Part shown: in pieces, positions 17,688 to 27,300 of the stretch
How the letters are laid out: every line of letters starts with the position of its first letter
Numbering within the stretch: the stretch's first letter is position 1
DNA from: DASRDS01 sp035652495
Lineage (GTDB): Bacteria; Gemmatimonadota; Gemmatimonadetes; Gemmatimonadales; Gemmatimonadaceae
DNA length: 64,000 nt
Reading direction: 5' to 3'
NCBI GenBank assembly: GCA_035652495.1
Contig: DASRDS010000261.1
Span: 6,323 to 70,322 of the forward strand
Notes under the pieces: model-generated
What the model was told of the DNA's origin: nothing
Seen by the model: only the letters and a program-made list of their open reading frames with translations
Database searches by the model: none
Made by a program: the position numbers and the translations under genes

Positions 17688-19052
17688 ATGCCCCAGCGCT
17701 CTCTCAAGCGTCGAACCTTTCGTGCGCCGGATCCCGCGCGCCGCGATGGCCACGCGCCATTTCTCGAGGTCCTTGGCCGTGTACGGGCGCGCACGCCGAG
17801 GTGGTATCGCTGCCGTGCGGGGCTCATGGTGTTGGAGCTCCTCGACCGAGTTTGGTCGACGCGACGCCGGAGTACCACCATCGGTCTCCATCGTCGCCTG
17901 GCGATTCGCCGTGCCGTTGCGAAGGTGCGTCCAAAGGCGACGCGAGTGGTGCTCGACCAAGTGCTGCATCTGGTGGCGCCCGGCACGGGTCCACATGCTG
18001 AGGCGTTGGCAGCGCTTATGGAGTACGGGAAGCGCCTGCAATACGAGAGCGAGTTTCGGTTGGCGAGCCACGTGTACATGATGGTCATCGACTACGCTGC
18101 TCAGATCGGGCACACCTCTGTGCTTCCCGACGCGTACGAGCGCCACGGCAGGTGCATGAGCGAGCGTGGTAGCGCGCGTGCGGCGATGGCGAGCTATGCT
18201 ACCGGGCTGGCGCTCGCTGCTCGACATCGGAATGTGCCGGCACGCCTTCAGATTGCTGTCGCGAAAGCGGAGCTCTACTGTTCGCTCAAGGATTCGAGTT
18301 CTGCGTGCAGGCTCTTAGATCCGCTGCTGCCTCGAGCGCGGAAGCTGGGCAACCCTAAGCTGTTGATGGAAGTGTTGCACGTGCGGGCGAATGTTGCCCA
18401 TAACTTGGGGGACGACCTGCAGGCGCTGGTGTTCTTCGCTGGGGCATTCGAAAACTGCCAGGATCTCAAGCACGGTGGTCGGCTGTTGAACGACATGGCG
18501 CTGACGCTCCTCACGTTGGGATTCATTAGCGAGGCGCGAAAAGCGTTTCTCGTCTCGTCGTCGTCCACGCGGGGCGACAGTTTCGCGAAATGGGCGGCGA
18601 TGATCAACCTGATGATGCTCGCGCATCGCCGCCGGGATGAAGCGGGATTCGATCAATATCGTCGCATGCTGGAGCCGGCGCCGATGTCTGCGCGGCTTTT
18701 GGTGGCGTACTGGCGAGAGGTTGCTGACGGGTCGAGCGTATTTAGTCGGCGGGCCGAGGCGCAAGCGGCGTATCGACGTGCGGCCGGCTATGCGGCTCGG
18801 TATGGGTATTTCGAAGAAGGGAAGGAGCTGGATCGGTTACTGAAAGGAGAGTTGTCACCATCCGCGCGGGTCCCACGACCACCTGCGAATCTCCCAGTGT
18901 CCGCTCAGGAATTACTCGAGAAAGTGCGAATGCTGCGTTCGCTGCCTGAGTTTCTCAGCCGCACCTCGAGTGGCGATGCAAATACCTCATCGGTCACCGG
19001 GTTGCGCACAACGTTGAAGCGCGGCCCGCGACCGCGCGCCGCGATCGTCTGA
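17688..19052 (+). CDS. Tetratricopeptide-repeat protein, paralogue of 2303-3487
   Basis: About 454 residues from the ATG at 17688; TTG at 17607 and ATG at 17625 are alternatives and none has a good ribosome-binding site. The first ~100 residues are Arg-rich. The rest consists of TPR-like helical pairs (LASHVYMMVIDYAAQIG, SARAAMASYATGLALAAR, DDLQALVFFAGAFENCQ, ISEARKAFLVSS, AEAQAAYRRAAGYAARYG). It shares LMEYGK.L, LTLLTLGF..EAR and MINLMMLA-type blocks with the protein at 2303-3487. Cytoplasmic. Its partner is probably the 44-residue lipoprotein upstream, inferred from the repeated gene pairing. Confidence 0.8.
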   Translation: MPQRSLKRRTFRAPDPARRDGHAPFLEVLGRVRARTPRWYRCRAGLMVLELLDRVWSTRRRSTTIGLHRRLAIRRAVAKVRPKATRVVLDQVLHLVAPGTGPHAEALAALMEYGKRLQYESEFRLASHVYMMVIDYAAQIGHTSVLPDAYERHGRCMSERGSARAAMASYATGLALAARHRNVPARLQIAVAKAELYCSLKDSSSACRLLDPLLPRARKLGNPKLLMEVLHVRANVAHNLGDDLQALVFFAGAFENCQDLKHGGRLLNDMALTLLTLGFISEARKAFLVSSSSTRGDSFAKWAAMINLMMLAHRRRDEAGFDQYRRMLEPAPMSARLLVAYWREVADGSSVFSRRAEAQAAYRRAAGYAARYGYFEEGKELDRLLKGELSPSARVPRPPANLPVSAQELLEKVRMLRSLPEFLSRTSSGDANTSSVTGLRTTLKRGPRPRAAIV

Positions 19053-19089
19053 CGCGCAAATAGTTCAACGACCCGAGCTCGACTTAAGA

Positions 19090-19127
19090 CCCGGCGACTG
19101 ATCTCTGGAGAGAGAGCAGTCGCCGGG
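19090..19127 (+). terminator. Intrinsic terminator-like hairpin after the TPR gene
   Basis: CCCGGCGACTG (19090-19100) pairs perfectly with CAGTCGCCGGG (19117-19127), followed by ATCTTTGT. It lies 38 bases after the TPR stop. Confidence 0.7.
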
Positions 19128-19767
19128 ATCTTTGTGCACAATCGGACATTGACTAAATGCGCCAACAACGACACGGTAACTGTGTTGTCGGACTGAGATG
19201 GTATAGTCGGCGAGCGTGGCAATATTTCGCATACTGTGCTCGATGACACCTGATAGTGCATGCTGGTAATGTCCTGCCAGCCGTTTTGTGTTGTGACATT
19301 CACGGCAAATTGTCTCACACAAGTGACTATAACATTGTCAAATAAGAACATACATCGACTCTCAGCTATGGTAGCGCGGTAATAAGTGACTATCAATTGA
19401 TGTTAGTTCGCATCATTTTTGATTTGCTATAAAATTCGAGTAACAGATCGATACGTAACTCACCCGTTACGCTCACGTCGTAGGGTTCTATTAAACGCAT
19501 CTCACATAGACAGATGCGACCACGGTTCGATAGCGCACGGTTGGAAATTGTGAATAGCAAATGGCTCCAATTTCAGTAAACGGATGAAAGTGTAGTAGCA
19601 GGACGGTAAGACCTGTCAATATCGAGTAGATGCGGCGCCCTCGTCGCCCGCATTCGCCGACTTCATGACGGCGACTCCTCGGCGCCCGCCAATCCATTTC
19701 GCATTTGCGGTTCAGGCCCTTTAACGACAGCGGCTGAGCTATGTGCGGTGCTGATCGCGCGTCGTTC
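19128..19767. other. A/T-richer gene-free stretch at the left edge of the accessory block
   Basis: About 640 bases without a convincing gene. Base composition changes here, with runs such as TTTTTGATTTGCTATAAAATT near 19420, unlike the GC-rich sequence to the left. It could mark the boundary of acquired DNA. I see no direct repeat, tRNA or integrase to define an attachment site. Confidence 0.5.
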
Positions 19768-20412
19768 ATGACGCCGATACCACTGACCTTAACACCAGAC
19801 GCAGGAGACCCACCTGTGCGTGATCAGCGCGACAGTGAGCTGTTGGCGTTACTACGCGGCGTTTTGAAGAGGCACCGCGAAATCATGCGCGGCGGTGCCA
19901 GGTACTCGGCGCTCGGTCGTAGGTCGCTCGAAGACATCACCGAGCGGCTCAAAGATCCAGCTCTACGGGATCGTCTCGACTCCCGCATCTCCGCGGCGAT
20001 CGCGCGGCGGGAAGCGCGGCGGCAGGTCGATCCAGAGCACAACGAGAGCGACTGCGTCAAACTCATCCAGACCCTGGCGGGGCTCGAGCTTCCTGAGCCG
20101 CTGGCCATCGAGATAATCCAGGAGATTCTCGAGGCTGAGGCGACGAGCAAGATCGCGGACTCGACGGACCTCGTTCGGGGGATTCAGGAGCTGGAAGACG
20201 AGATCTCGCGAGATCTGCTTGGCGTTCGTCAGTTGCCCCGGAAGGCCAAGAAAAAACGCAAGACAAAAATCAATTGGCGCATCGTCGCGCTTATTGCTGG
20301 GATAGGGTTATTGGCTGGCAACGACCACGTGCCCATCGATCATTGGTGCATCTGCAAAATAGCGGTCAGGCTGATCAACTACGCATTGCGCGGGAAGGGT
20401 GGCGATGACTAA
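19768..20412 (+). CDS. Hypothetical protein with C-terminal hydrophobic segment
   Basis: About 214 residues from the ATG at 19768 (ATG at 19741 also in frame). The first two thirds are helical and highly charged (LLRGVLKRHREIMRGG, LRDRLDSRISAAIARREARR, IQELEDEISRDLLGV), suggesting a coiled-coil protein. A Lys-rich patch (RKAKKKRKTK) is followed by a short hydrophobic segment (WRIVALIAGIGLLAG) that could be a membrane anchor, then two Cys (WCICKI). The Lys patch before the membrane segment would favour a cytoplasmic N-terminus. Family not recognised, no neighbours in the same unit. Confidence 0.65.
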   Translation: MTPIPLTLTPDAGDPPVRDQRDSELLALLRGVLKRHREIMRGGARYSALGRRSLEDITERLKDPALRDRLDSRISAAIARREARRQVDPEHNESDCVKLIQTLAGLELPEPLAIEIIQEILEAEATSKIADSTDLVRGIQELEDEISRDLLGVRQLPRKAKKKRKTKINWRIVALIAGIGLLAGNDHVPIDHWCICKIAVRLINYALRGKGGDD

Positions 20413-21398
20413 CCATCGCAGCGTTGCTGACGATTCGTGACACAGGACCAATGCATGGAGAGCCCGAAGACCCTCATCGGGATCGGGTCAGTAAGCACTC
20501 CCAATGTGCCGGGCCCTCGGCTGATCTGACGTAAGAATACACCCAAGCGACATCACTATCTCTCAGGGGGATCCGTGGCCAAGCGCGACGTGACGTTCAC
20601 TGTTAGAGAGCAAGAGCTGGCAAGGCAGATCTGAACTGCATGTGAAACGAGATGGGCAAGCCTTGGGTCGTCTGCCACTGTCCAAGGGCATGGTCGAGGC
20701 GAGGCGAATGCATTCCTATTAAGCCTGCTCCATTCGTTGCTCCAGAACGTGCACTATGTTGGTGAAGGTCTGGAGGTCGTTGCCGGACTGAGAATTGTCA
20801 GGAGCTTTGTCAGGCCGTTAATCGGCCGGTTAGGTGTAACGGTCACCTTCCCAAGTCTCTTGGGATTTAGGCAAAATGTGGCGGCCATAGGTCTCATGGT
20901 TCGCGGGCGCCTTCCTGCGGTACAAACGCCGGTATTCCTTTGCCACGAAGATCATTTTGCCAGCTCGTTGGCCAGTGTGTTGCGACCGATATGGGCCGAC
21001 GCCTACCTGCGCCGCGGACGCTGCTTGAGAGATTGGGTCTGTCCAAGCGGTGCGATAGGGTGCTACCGGGCCGGTCAGCGGGCGGCTCGCAGGCGTCAGG
21101 ATGTCGTCTCCGAAGTTGAGATCGCAATCGGCAAGGCCAATGTCTGCAATTGGCAGGGTCTACGGAGGCGAATTATTGAAATCCTCGACGAAGTGTTTCG
21201 GCGAGCGTTGACCACTACCATGACGGACCGCATGCTTGCGCCGGGATGGCACGAGCGCGGGATAGTTCGAATCTTGGGTGTTGTTGGCCGCCCGGGCGAG
21301 AGCATAATGGAGCGCAGACGATCGTTTTATGCGTGTCCGGTGGCTGGTGCCCCCGCCTGCGCCTGGCAATGCTATACGACAAGCAGATACTTGCTTTA
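20413..21398. other. Long region with a degraded gene and no intact gene
   Basis: About 990 bases upstream of the precursor repeats. Apart from the broken gene at 20575-20722 I find no frame with the codon bias of this genome. A plus-strand frame at 20737-21399 is open but has an irregular amino-acid make-up and no recognisable domain; I treat it as non-coding. Confidence 0.5.
20575..20722 (+). pseudogene. Frameshifted remnant of a small DNA/plasmid-type protein
   Basis: After GGGGG and a GTG at 20575 the frame reads VAKRDVTFTVREQELARQI then stops; shifting frame at about 20630 gives ELHVKRDGQALGRLPLSKGM..., ending at 20722. The two halves together resemble a family of small (~70 aa) proteins beginning AKxDVTFTVPxRELGxxD and continuing hVKRDGxxLGxLxhSxG that I recall from many bacterial genomes. 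The frame break and missing C-terminus mean it is not functional. Confidence 0.45.
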
Positions 21399-21653
21399 GG
21401 ACTCGCCGGCCATTCTACAGTTGAGAGGGCTCGACGTACGATTATGGCGCCTAAAGTGGGCGACACTGACGCCGCCCGATGCCACTGTCCTCGCGGACGA
21501 GTTGGCGCTCGCAGCTGTCACTTGGAGAAGATAGCGTTGAACTTATTTACCGAGTTGAGTCCGTGCCCATGAGGGCGAATCGCAGCGGAATCGATGAAAC
21601 ACTAACAAAAAGACTTTCACGATCATCCGGATCGACATTGGAGGAACGAAAAG

Positions 21654-21806
21654 ATGGAATACGTCGCCCCGCAACTTACACCGCAAGGTGATATGCTCCT
21701 GAGGACTCTCGGCCTAGGGTACATCACTTTTGAGTCTGGGAGGGAGACGAATACCGAGACGAGCTCCGGAAATACAGCTGCGAGCGCGTCCCCTGACAAT
21801 ACGTAG
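21654..21806 (+). CDS. Lasso peptide precursor A1 (50 aa)
   Basis: Start ATG at 21654 after TTGGAGGAACGAAAAG. The leader MEYVAPQLTPQGDMLLRTL fits YxxPxLxxxGxxxxxTx exactly: Tyr3, Pro6, Leu8, Gly12 and Thr18 at the penultimate position. The core would begin at Gly20: GLGYITFE, with Glu27 as the eighth core residue, predicting an eight-membered macrolactam between the Gly amino group and the Glu side chain. A 23-residue tail follows (SGRETNT, then ETSSGNTAASASPDNT), unusually long and Ser/Thr-rich. Leader recognition by B1, cleavage by B2 and cyclisation by C are expected; those genes lie 11-14 kb away at 33-36 kb. Ring and plug are predictions. Confidence 0.9.
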   Translation: MEYVAPQLTPQGDMLLRTLGLGYITFESGRETNTETSSGNTAASASPDNT

Positions 21807-22144
21807 CATCTCGAACTGGTTGTCGAAAAGAGGTGCCGCAGCCGAGCTGCCCGCCCCGGTAACTCTTCTACACACGATAAGGGAGAGCTTGGTTGGATTC
21901 GCCGGCTCGTCTGTAGCAAGGAAGCCTTGACGCAAAATGATGTGAACTGAAGCACGGGGACACTAACGCCGCCTGACGCGTCATCGTCGTCCTTATGACT
22001 TAGCGCACTCGCAGTTCGTGCTGTGGGAGAGATAGCGGTTAACGGATTTGCCAAGCCGATGTCCGGCCCACGGCGGGCGGATCGTACCAAAAACTAACAA
22101 AGCACTTTCGCGATCGTCTCAATCGACGACGGAGGAATGGAAAG

Positions 22145-22300
22145 ATGCAATACGTCGCCCCGCAACTATCGCCGCAAGGTAGCATGCTCCTGAGGACCCA
22201 CGGCTCGCCGGGCTTCGTCACGTTTGAGGCTGGCAGAGTGACGGATCACGAGACGAGTTCTGGAAGTACAGGTGATAGCGCGTCCCCCGACAACACATAG
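22145..22300 (+). CDS. Lasso peptide precursor A2 (51 aa)
   Basis: Start ATG at 22145 after GGAGGAATGGAAAG. The leader MQYVAPQLSPQGSMLLRTH is nearly identical to A1 and keeps Tyr3, Pro6, Leu8, Gly12 and Thr18. The core begins GSPGFVTFE, so the ring acceptor Glu28 is the ninth core residue, giving a nine-membered ring, one larger than A1. The tail is AGRVTDH followed by ETSSGSTGDSASPDNT. The ring is the variable part while the tail end SASPDNT is the same as in A1 and A3. It is the second copy of the tandem duplication and should use the same machinery. Confidence 0.9.
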   Translation: MQYVAPQLSPQGSMLLRTHGSPGFVTFEAGRVTDHETSSGSTGDSASPDNT

Positions 22301-22594
22301 CAGGTGGCTGTAGAAGGAGTTACCATAGCCGAGCCCCGTCAGTTTTTACTTCTCGAATAATGGCGCGGGCTGTTGCGCCTCAATCGATTGCTCGCTAGCC
22401 TCGTTGCAGCATCGGTCTAGATTCAAGTCCTTGAGGTTGGGAGACGAACGTCCACAGTCGATTCCGTGCGTCCAGCTAAACTGCCCGATCTCAAGCTTCG
22501 GGTCGCACGGCTGCGGTAGCCCGCCTCTACCTAAGGTCTCGAACCAAGGGGCAAGCCTCTGAATGAGTGCTCGCCCCACAGATCGTCGAACGAG

Positions 22595-23644
22595 TTATGG
22601 TGCGCCTGTTGTTGCTGCTTGCGCCCCTGCCGCGGGAACCAGCACCAGCCACCAGAAATCTCCATTGGCGTCCTTGTGGGCCATGAATAAGCGGTGCGTT
22701 CTTTGGTCGACAACGATGCGCGCGCCATGCAATAGTGGATTGACGAGCGTTGTACGCACTGTATAGCGGTCGGGCGAATCCTCGTGAATTACCGTCACGC
22801 CTGCGTTGCCCAGCGTTGAGGAATAACCGTTAGGCATGAATATCAGACCGGTACCTGGGTCAAAGGCGTTCTCGTCAGCTTGCCCTGGAAGAGGGAGAGT
22901 CGCTACGATGTGACCATCATCGGCGGATACGGCGGCGAACAAGTGATGGCAAGCGACGAACAGTCGTCTGTGAGCGCGGTCGATCGCGAGTCCTTGTGGA
23001 GATGTGCAAGGAGCAAGGGACCATCCGTCGATACGACGCAACGTTCGCGTATCTATGACTGCGATTGAATCCTTCGAGCCCAGGTTCAAGTACAGGTGTC
23101 CCGCACCGTCGGCCACGCCCGACTCAGCGGCCCCGGGCACTACGATCGTTCCGGCGACGACGCCTGCGGCCAAATCTACTACGGCAATTGTGTCCGCAAG
23201 GAGGTATACGCGATCCGTGGACGAGTCATAGACACTGGCATCTCCTCTGATCCGCAAGTGAGCGATGACCGCTCCGGATTTTAGGTCGAATATCGCGCCA
23301 TGGCGGGTGACACCACGTTGAAGCCGTTGTGACACCTGAAAGCCGCCCGCCATGATTGAGTCAGCGATCGTGCTGGTGACCTTGAGTGAATCGATGTCAA
23401 CTATCGTGTTCCCTCCTCCAAGTAGGAGTCGACTCGATTCATCTAATGTGTAAAAATCCCACACAAGGTCGTGGCCGGCCTTAACGAGTTTGGCGAGAGT
23501 ATACTGGTCGTCGCTACGCTGTGCGAGCAAACGAGGGCAGGAGAAGATCATCAATCCCAAGCAAAGTACGAATGCACGCAGATGTATAAACCACTTCGGG
23601 CGAGGAACTGCGTATCGGGCCTCAGCAAGCATGTTTGGCAGCAT
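22595..23644 (-). CDS. Secreted YVTN/YncE-like beta-propeller protein
   Basis: About 349 residues from the ATG at 23644 (ATG at 23632 also possible). A signal peptide is visible (WFIHLRAFVLCLGLMIFSCPRLLAQ). The mature part consists of repeated ~40-residue units with the pattern of WD-like/YVTN propellers: SSRLLLGGGNTIVDIDSLKVTSTI, DRVYLLADTIAVVDLAAGVV, GHLYLNLGSKDSIAVIDTRTL, HRRLFVACHHLFAAVSADDG, TGLIFMPNGYSSTLGNAGVTVI. Such propellers act as periplasmic or surface binding proteins, rarely as lactonases. It is oriented against the precursors and the SusC gene. A link to lasso-peptide binding or immunity is possible but rests on position only. Confidence 0.75.
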   Translation of the reverse strand: MLPNMLAEARYAVPRPKWFIHLRAFVLCLGLMIFSCPRLLAQRSDDQYTLAKLVKAGHDLVWDFYTLDESSRLLLGGGNTIVDIDSLKVTSTIADSIMAGGFQVSQRLQRGVTRHGAIFDLKSGAVIAHLRIRGDASVYDSSTDRVYLLADTIAVVDLAAGVVAGTIVVPGAAESGVADGAGHLYLNLGSKDSIAVIDTRTLRRIDGWSLAPCTSPQGLAIDRAHRRLFVACHHLFAAVSADDGHIVATLPLPGQADENAFDPGTGLIFMPNGYSSTLGNAGVTVIHEDSPDRYTVRTTLVNPLLHGARIVVDQRTHRLFMAHKDANGDFWWLVLVPAAGAQAATTGAP

Positions 23645-24339
23645 TTCGGTGGTTTGTGTAATGGGTGTCCAACATTCGAAATCTAAGGCAGCGACTACGG
23701 CTATTGACTGCACGAATGCCAGGGCGCTCCAAAAGGCTTTTAACCTGGCTGTTTGCCTGCGCGAGTGTGCCGTTGGACGGCATCGATCACCCGACATGAT
23801 GTGTTGACACGGCCGGCCTTTTAATCGCGCATCACGATGTGCTTGTTCGGGTTATTGGCGGCGAAGATACGTAGTTCAAGCGGCTGGGAATGTGCATTCA
23901 CGCCACGCTACTAGCAACGCACACGAGCGGCCATTCGCGGTCACACGCGGCATAGCATTCAAGCTAGGCTTCGGAGGCTCCAGGGCCGAAGGCCGCAACA
24001 TGTAACGCTGTGGAAAACGAAGCTCCGCGAATGCGGTAGTGGGTAGGGCAACCGATAAGTACACTGTCTTACAAGAGCATTGTAACACTACACTGCGAAA
24101 GATGGCCGCAACGCCGTACGAGACGTTGACGAGTGTCCTGTAGACCTAGCTAATCATGCTGGGTCGCTTGAGAGGCGATAGCTCGGAGGCGCTCGAAGGG
24201 CGTTTAAGACTCCTCAGCACCCCAACCCAACGAAGTGTGTTGCCGGCACAGGGCCGGCTGGCGCTTGGATTGCTGCGCGGCTGCTCGGTTCAGCTTCAGT
24301 TCGTCAGCCATCGACTCAGGCCGCTCATACGGAGGAGGG
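23645..24339. other. Divergent upstream region of SusC-like gene and propeller gene
   Basis: About 700 bases with no convincing gene. It must hold the promoters of both divergent genes. Frames open on both strands have poor codon bias. Confidence 0.45.
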
Positions 24340-27300
24340 GTGCCGCTCGACAACATCTTCTTGGTCGCTGTCACGGCGTCATGTTGCCTCGTCACAGCTC
24401 TCGTGGGCTCGGATTCTCACGCCCAAACAATGGCAGCACTTCCCGGCTTCGTGCAGCCACGAGGTAGCACAGTTACAAAGAGCGACACCGCGATTTTAGA
24501 TCGCGTCATTTCGCTAGACGCCGACCAGCGACCACTGGCTTCTGTATTAGACGATGTTTGCGAGGCAGCGCGTGCCACCCTCGTCGTTCACATCCGGGAC
24601 TCCACGGTGCTGGCGAGAAGGGTGACTCTCCACCTTGCGCGGGTGTCTGTGAGAACGGCTTTCGCGCGTGCGCTGAGCGGCAGTGGACTGCATGTCACTT
24701 CTGTTAGTAATGGGCACAGTCTTGTCGTGTCCCCTGACGAACCAACGCAAGAGGCGCTGATGCCGCAAGGCGGCGCGTCGGTGACCGGGACAATATCGGA
24801 TTCCGCAACCCAAATTCCGTTGCCCAGTGCTGAGGTTCGCGTTTCTGGTGTGGAAACGCGCGCCATCACAGGTGCGAATGGTGTGTACTCTTTAAAAGGG
24901 TTATCGGCTGGCACTCACACGCTTGTGGCGCGGCGTCTTGGCTATGCGCCCGTAACGAAAGTAGTGTTGCTCGAGGACGGGAAGGTTCGCACGGTGGATT
25001 TTGCATTGCCTGCGTCCAGTGTTCTCTTAGATCAGGTTGTGACTACTGTCACCGGCGAGCAACAGGTACAGGCTCTGGGAAATAGCATTACGATTCTCCG
25101 AGCAGACTCCGTACTACAGAGCGCGCCCGTGAACAGTCTGTCTCAGGTCCTGAACACCCGAGTGGCGGGCCTGGTTGTCTATGACAACTCTGGGCTAACA
25201 GGGGCCGCTCCGCCCATCAATATTCGAGGGCAGAACAGTCCGACTCTGTCAAATGAGCCCCTTTTGTACGTCGATGGTATTCGCGTCGACAATAGCACGG
25301 CGGGCTCCTATTTGGGCGGCAACGGTCAATCAAGTGGCCGCTTCGACGACATTGCCCCGGAAGATATTGAATCCATTGAAGTCGTTAGGGGTCCGTCCGC
25401 TTCTACGCTCTATGGTACGGATGCGGCAAATGGCGTCATTCTCGTACGTACTAAACGACCCGAAGCCGGGCCTGTTCGATGGACATTCGATGTCAAACAA
25501 GGTGCGATAACGCTTGACCGCGACCGATTCCCAGAGGTCTACCATGGTTGGGGGACTGCCAGCACTGGCGGTCCAGTTGAATGCCACTTGTTGGACGTTG
25601 CAAGCGGCAATTGTCGAATCGACAGTGTCTCTGACTTTTCACCACTTCGCGATTCTTATACAACGCCAATAGGCACTGGCAACTTGGGTGAGTACACCCT
25701 TCAGGCGTCCGGCGGTTCAAAGACCCGATTTTTCGTATCCGGATCATACTACAATGAAACCGGCGTTCTAAAGCTGCCTGATGCTGACAAAGCTGCCCTG
25801 TTGGCTACGAATCCAGGGCAAACGTTCAGTTCCGCAGCACTGCATCCAAATGCCCTCGCGAAAGCGAGCGGCAGAGCAACGATGGCTACGGCTCTCGGCA
25901 CGACGGCCGATCTCACCGTGTCGGCGTCAATACTGTCGGATGATTCTCGAATTCCGGCAAGCACCGCAATTAACGCCGGCTTCTTCGGGCCGGGCTACCG
26001 TGACTCAACCGATGGATGGGAATTCGGCACGAGGCCTGCCGGGTTCTTTTTACCTCGGCACGATGAGGACTTAGATCACTTTACGAGTTCCGTTGGTGGC
26101 AGCTGGCGGCCTTCGACATGGCTTACCTTCCGATCAACCGAGGGGTTGGATTTCGCATCAGATTATACAGATGCACTGACTCCGTTGGGCGAAGGTCCGC
26201 CTGGCGATCCAGGCGAGCGCACGAACGCCCGGGCTAGTACTGCGATTTACAGCGCAGACGTATCGGGGACGGCATCGGCGCGCCCCTTCGGATGGTTAGA
26301 ATTGCGATCGTCTGTAGGCGCACAGTATACTCGTCGCTCCCAGCTGATAACTGAAGCTCAATCCCAGAACCTGTTACCCGGCTGCTCTACCGTTGCCTGC
26401 GGCGCGCAATCTGCTCAGGAGTCAACGAACGAGTCTGTCGTAGCCGGAATATTTGGCGAAGAGACTTTTACTTTAGGCGATCGGGTCTTTCTTACTGGCG
26501 CAATTCGTACCGATGGAGCCAGTTCTTTCGGGAGCAAATTCAACACGGCGTTATATCCGAAACTAAGCGCCTCGTGGAACATGCTCCGCGACCCGCTATT
26601 GCCAAAGGTGTTGGATATTTCGAGTCTGCGACTCCGCGCTGCGTACGGAGAATCAGGAATCCAACCGGGACCGACGGACGCGCTCGCGTTGGAGCAACTG
26701 TCCCCGACGTACAACAATGGAAGCAACGCGACAGGTGCGCATCTTACCAGTTTGGGCGACCCGAACCTGAAGCCGGAGCGCACGCACGAAGTCGAGCTAG
26801 GCTTCGATTCAGATTTGTTGTCAAATCGCCTTCATCTTTCCGGCACGTACTATCGAAAACAGAGTACCGATGCGCTTGAGCAGGTCGCGCTTCCGGTGTC
26901 ACTCATCGGATCTTTCGGCAGTACGCAAATCGAAAATGTCGGTTCGGTCTTGAATTGGGGATACGAATTTACCGCATCGACCCGCCTGATAGACACGAAG
27001 CCAGTCGCCATAGACATTGCAGTCAATGGTTCTACCAATACGAACCGCCTTATCTCGTTGGGGAACGGTGTCTCGTCTGCAATTCAGGATTACGGCAACG
27101 GCAGCCTGAGACCAGGCTACCCCTTGTTCGCCCTGTTCACTCACCCTTTCCAGTACAAGGATTTGAACGGGGACGGGATAATTGAACCCAACGAGTTGAA
27201 CGTGGACTCGTCGTACTCGTTCGTGGGTCAGGTGTATCCCAAAACACAGCTATCGACCACGTTCGCTCTAAGCTTTTTTTCCAGCGCGATACGTGTTGCC

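Larger units (their letters stand above)
21399..22350 (+). repeat. Tandem ~495-bp duplication carrying two lasso precursors
   Basis: The segment from about 21399 (GGACTCGCCGGC) recurs from about 21895 (GGATTCGCCGGC). Similar blocks keep nearly the same order and spacing: a CACTxACGCCGCC motif at ~21463/~21960, GAGATAGCG-like sequence, ACTAACAAA and GACTTTC/CACTTTC blocks, a GGAGGAA ribosome-binding site, the precursor gene (21654 and 22145, offset 491) and ~45 bases after the stop. Identity is uneven and highest in the precursor leader and the upstream 70 bases, so the duplication is old and selection seems to have kept promoter and precursor. Confidence 0.75.

Noticed and set aside
20737..21399. 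220-codon open frame on the plus strand upstream of the precursors
   Set aside because: Irregular composition (many Cys, Arg, Trp), no fold or motif, poor codon bias, and its 3' end runs into the duplicated unit; most likely non-coding or a decayed gene.
21623..22090. 155-codon minus-strand frame across precursor A1
   Set aside because: It is the antisense of A1 and of the repeat; the leader pattern, ribosome-binding site and conservation between copies support the plus strand.
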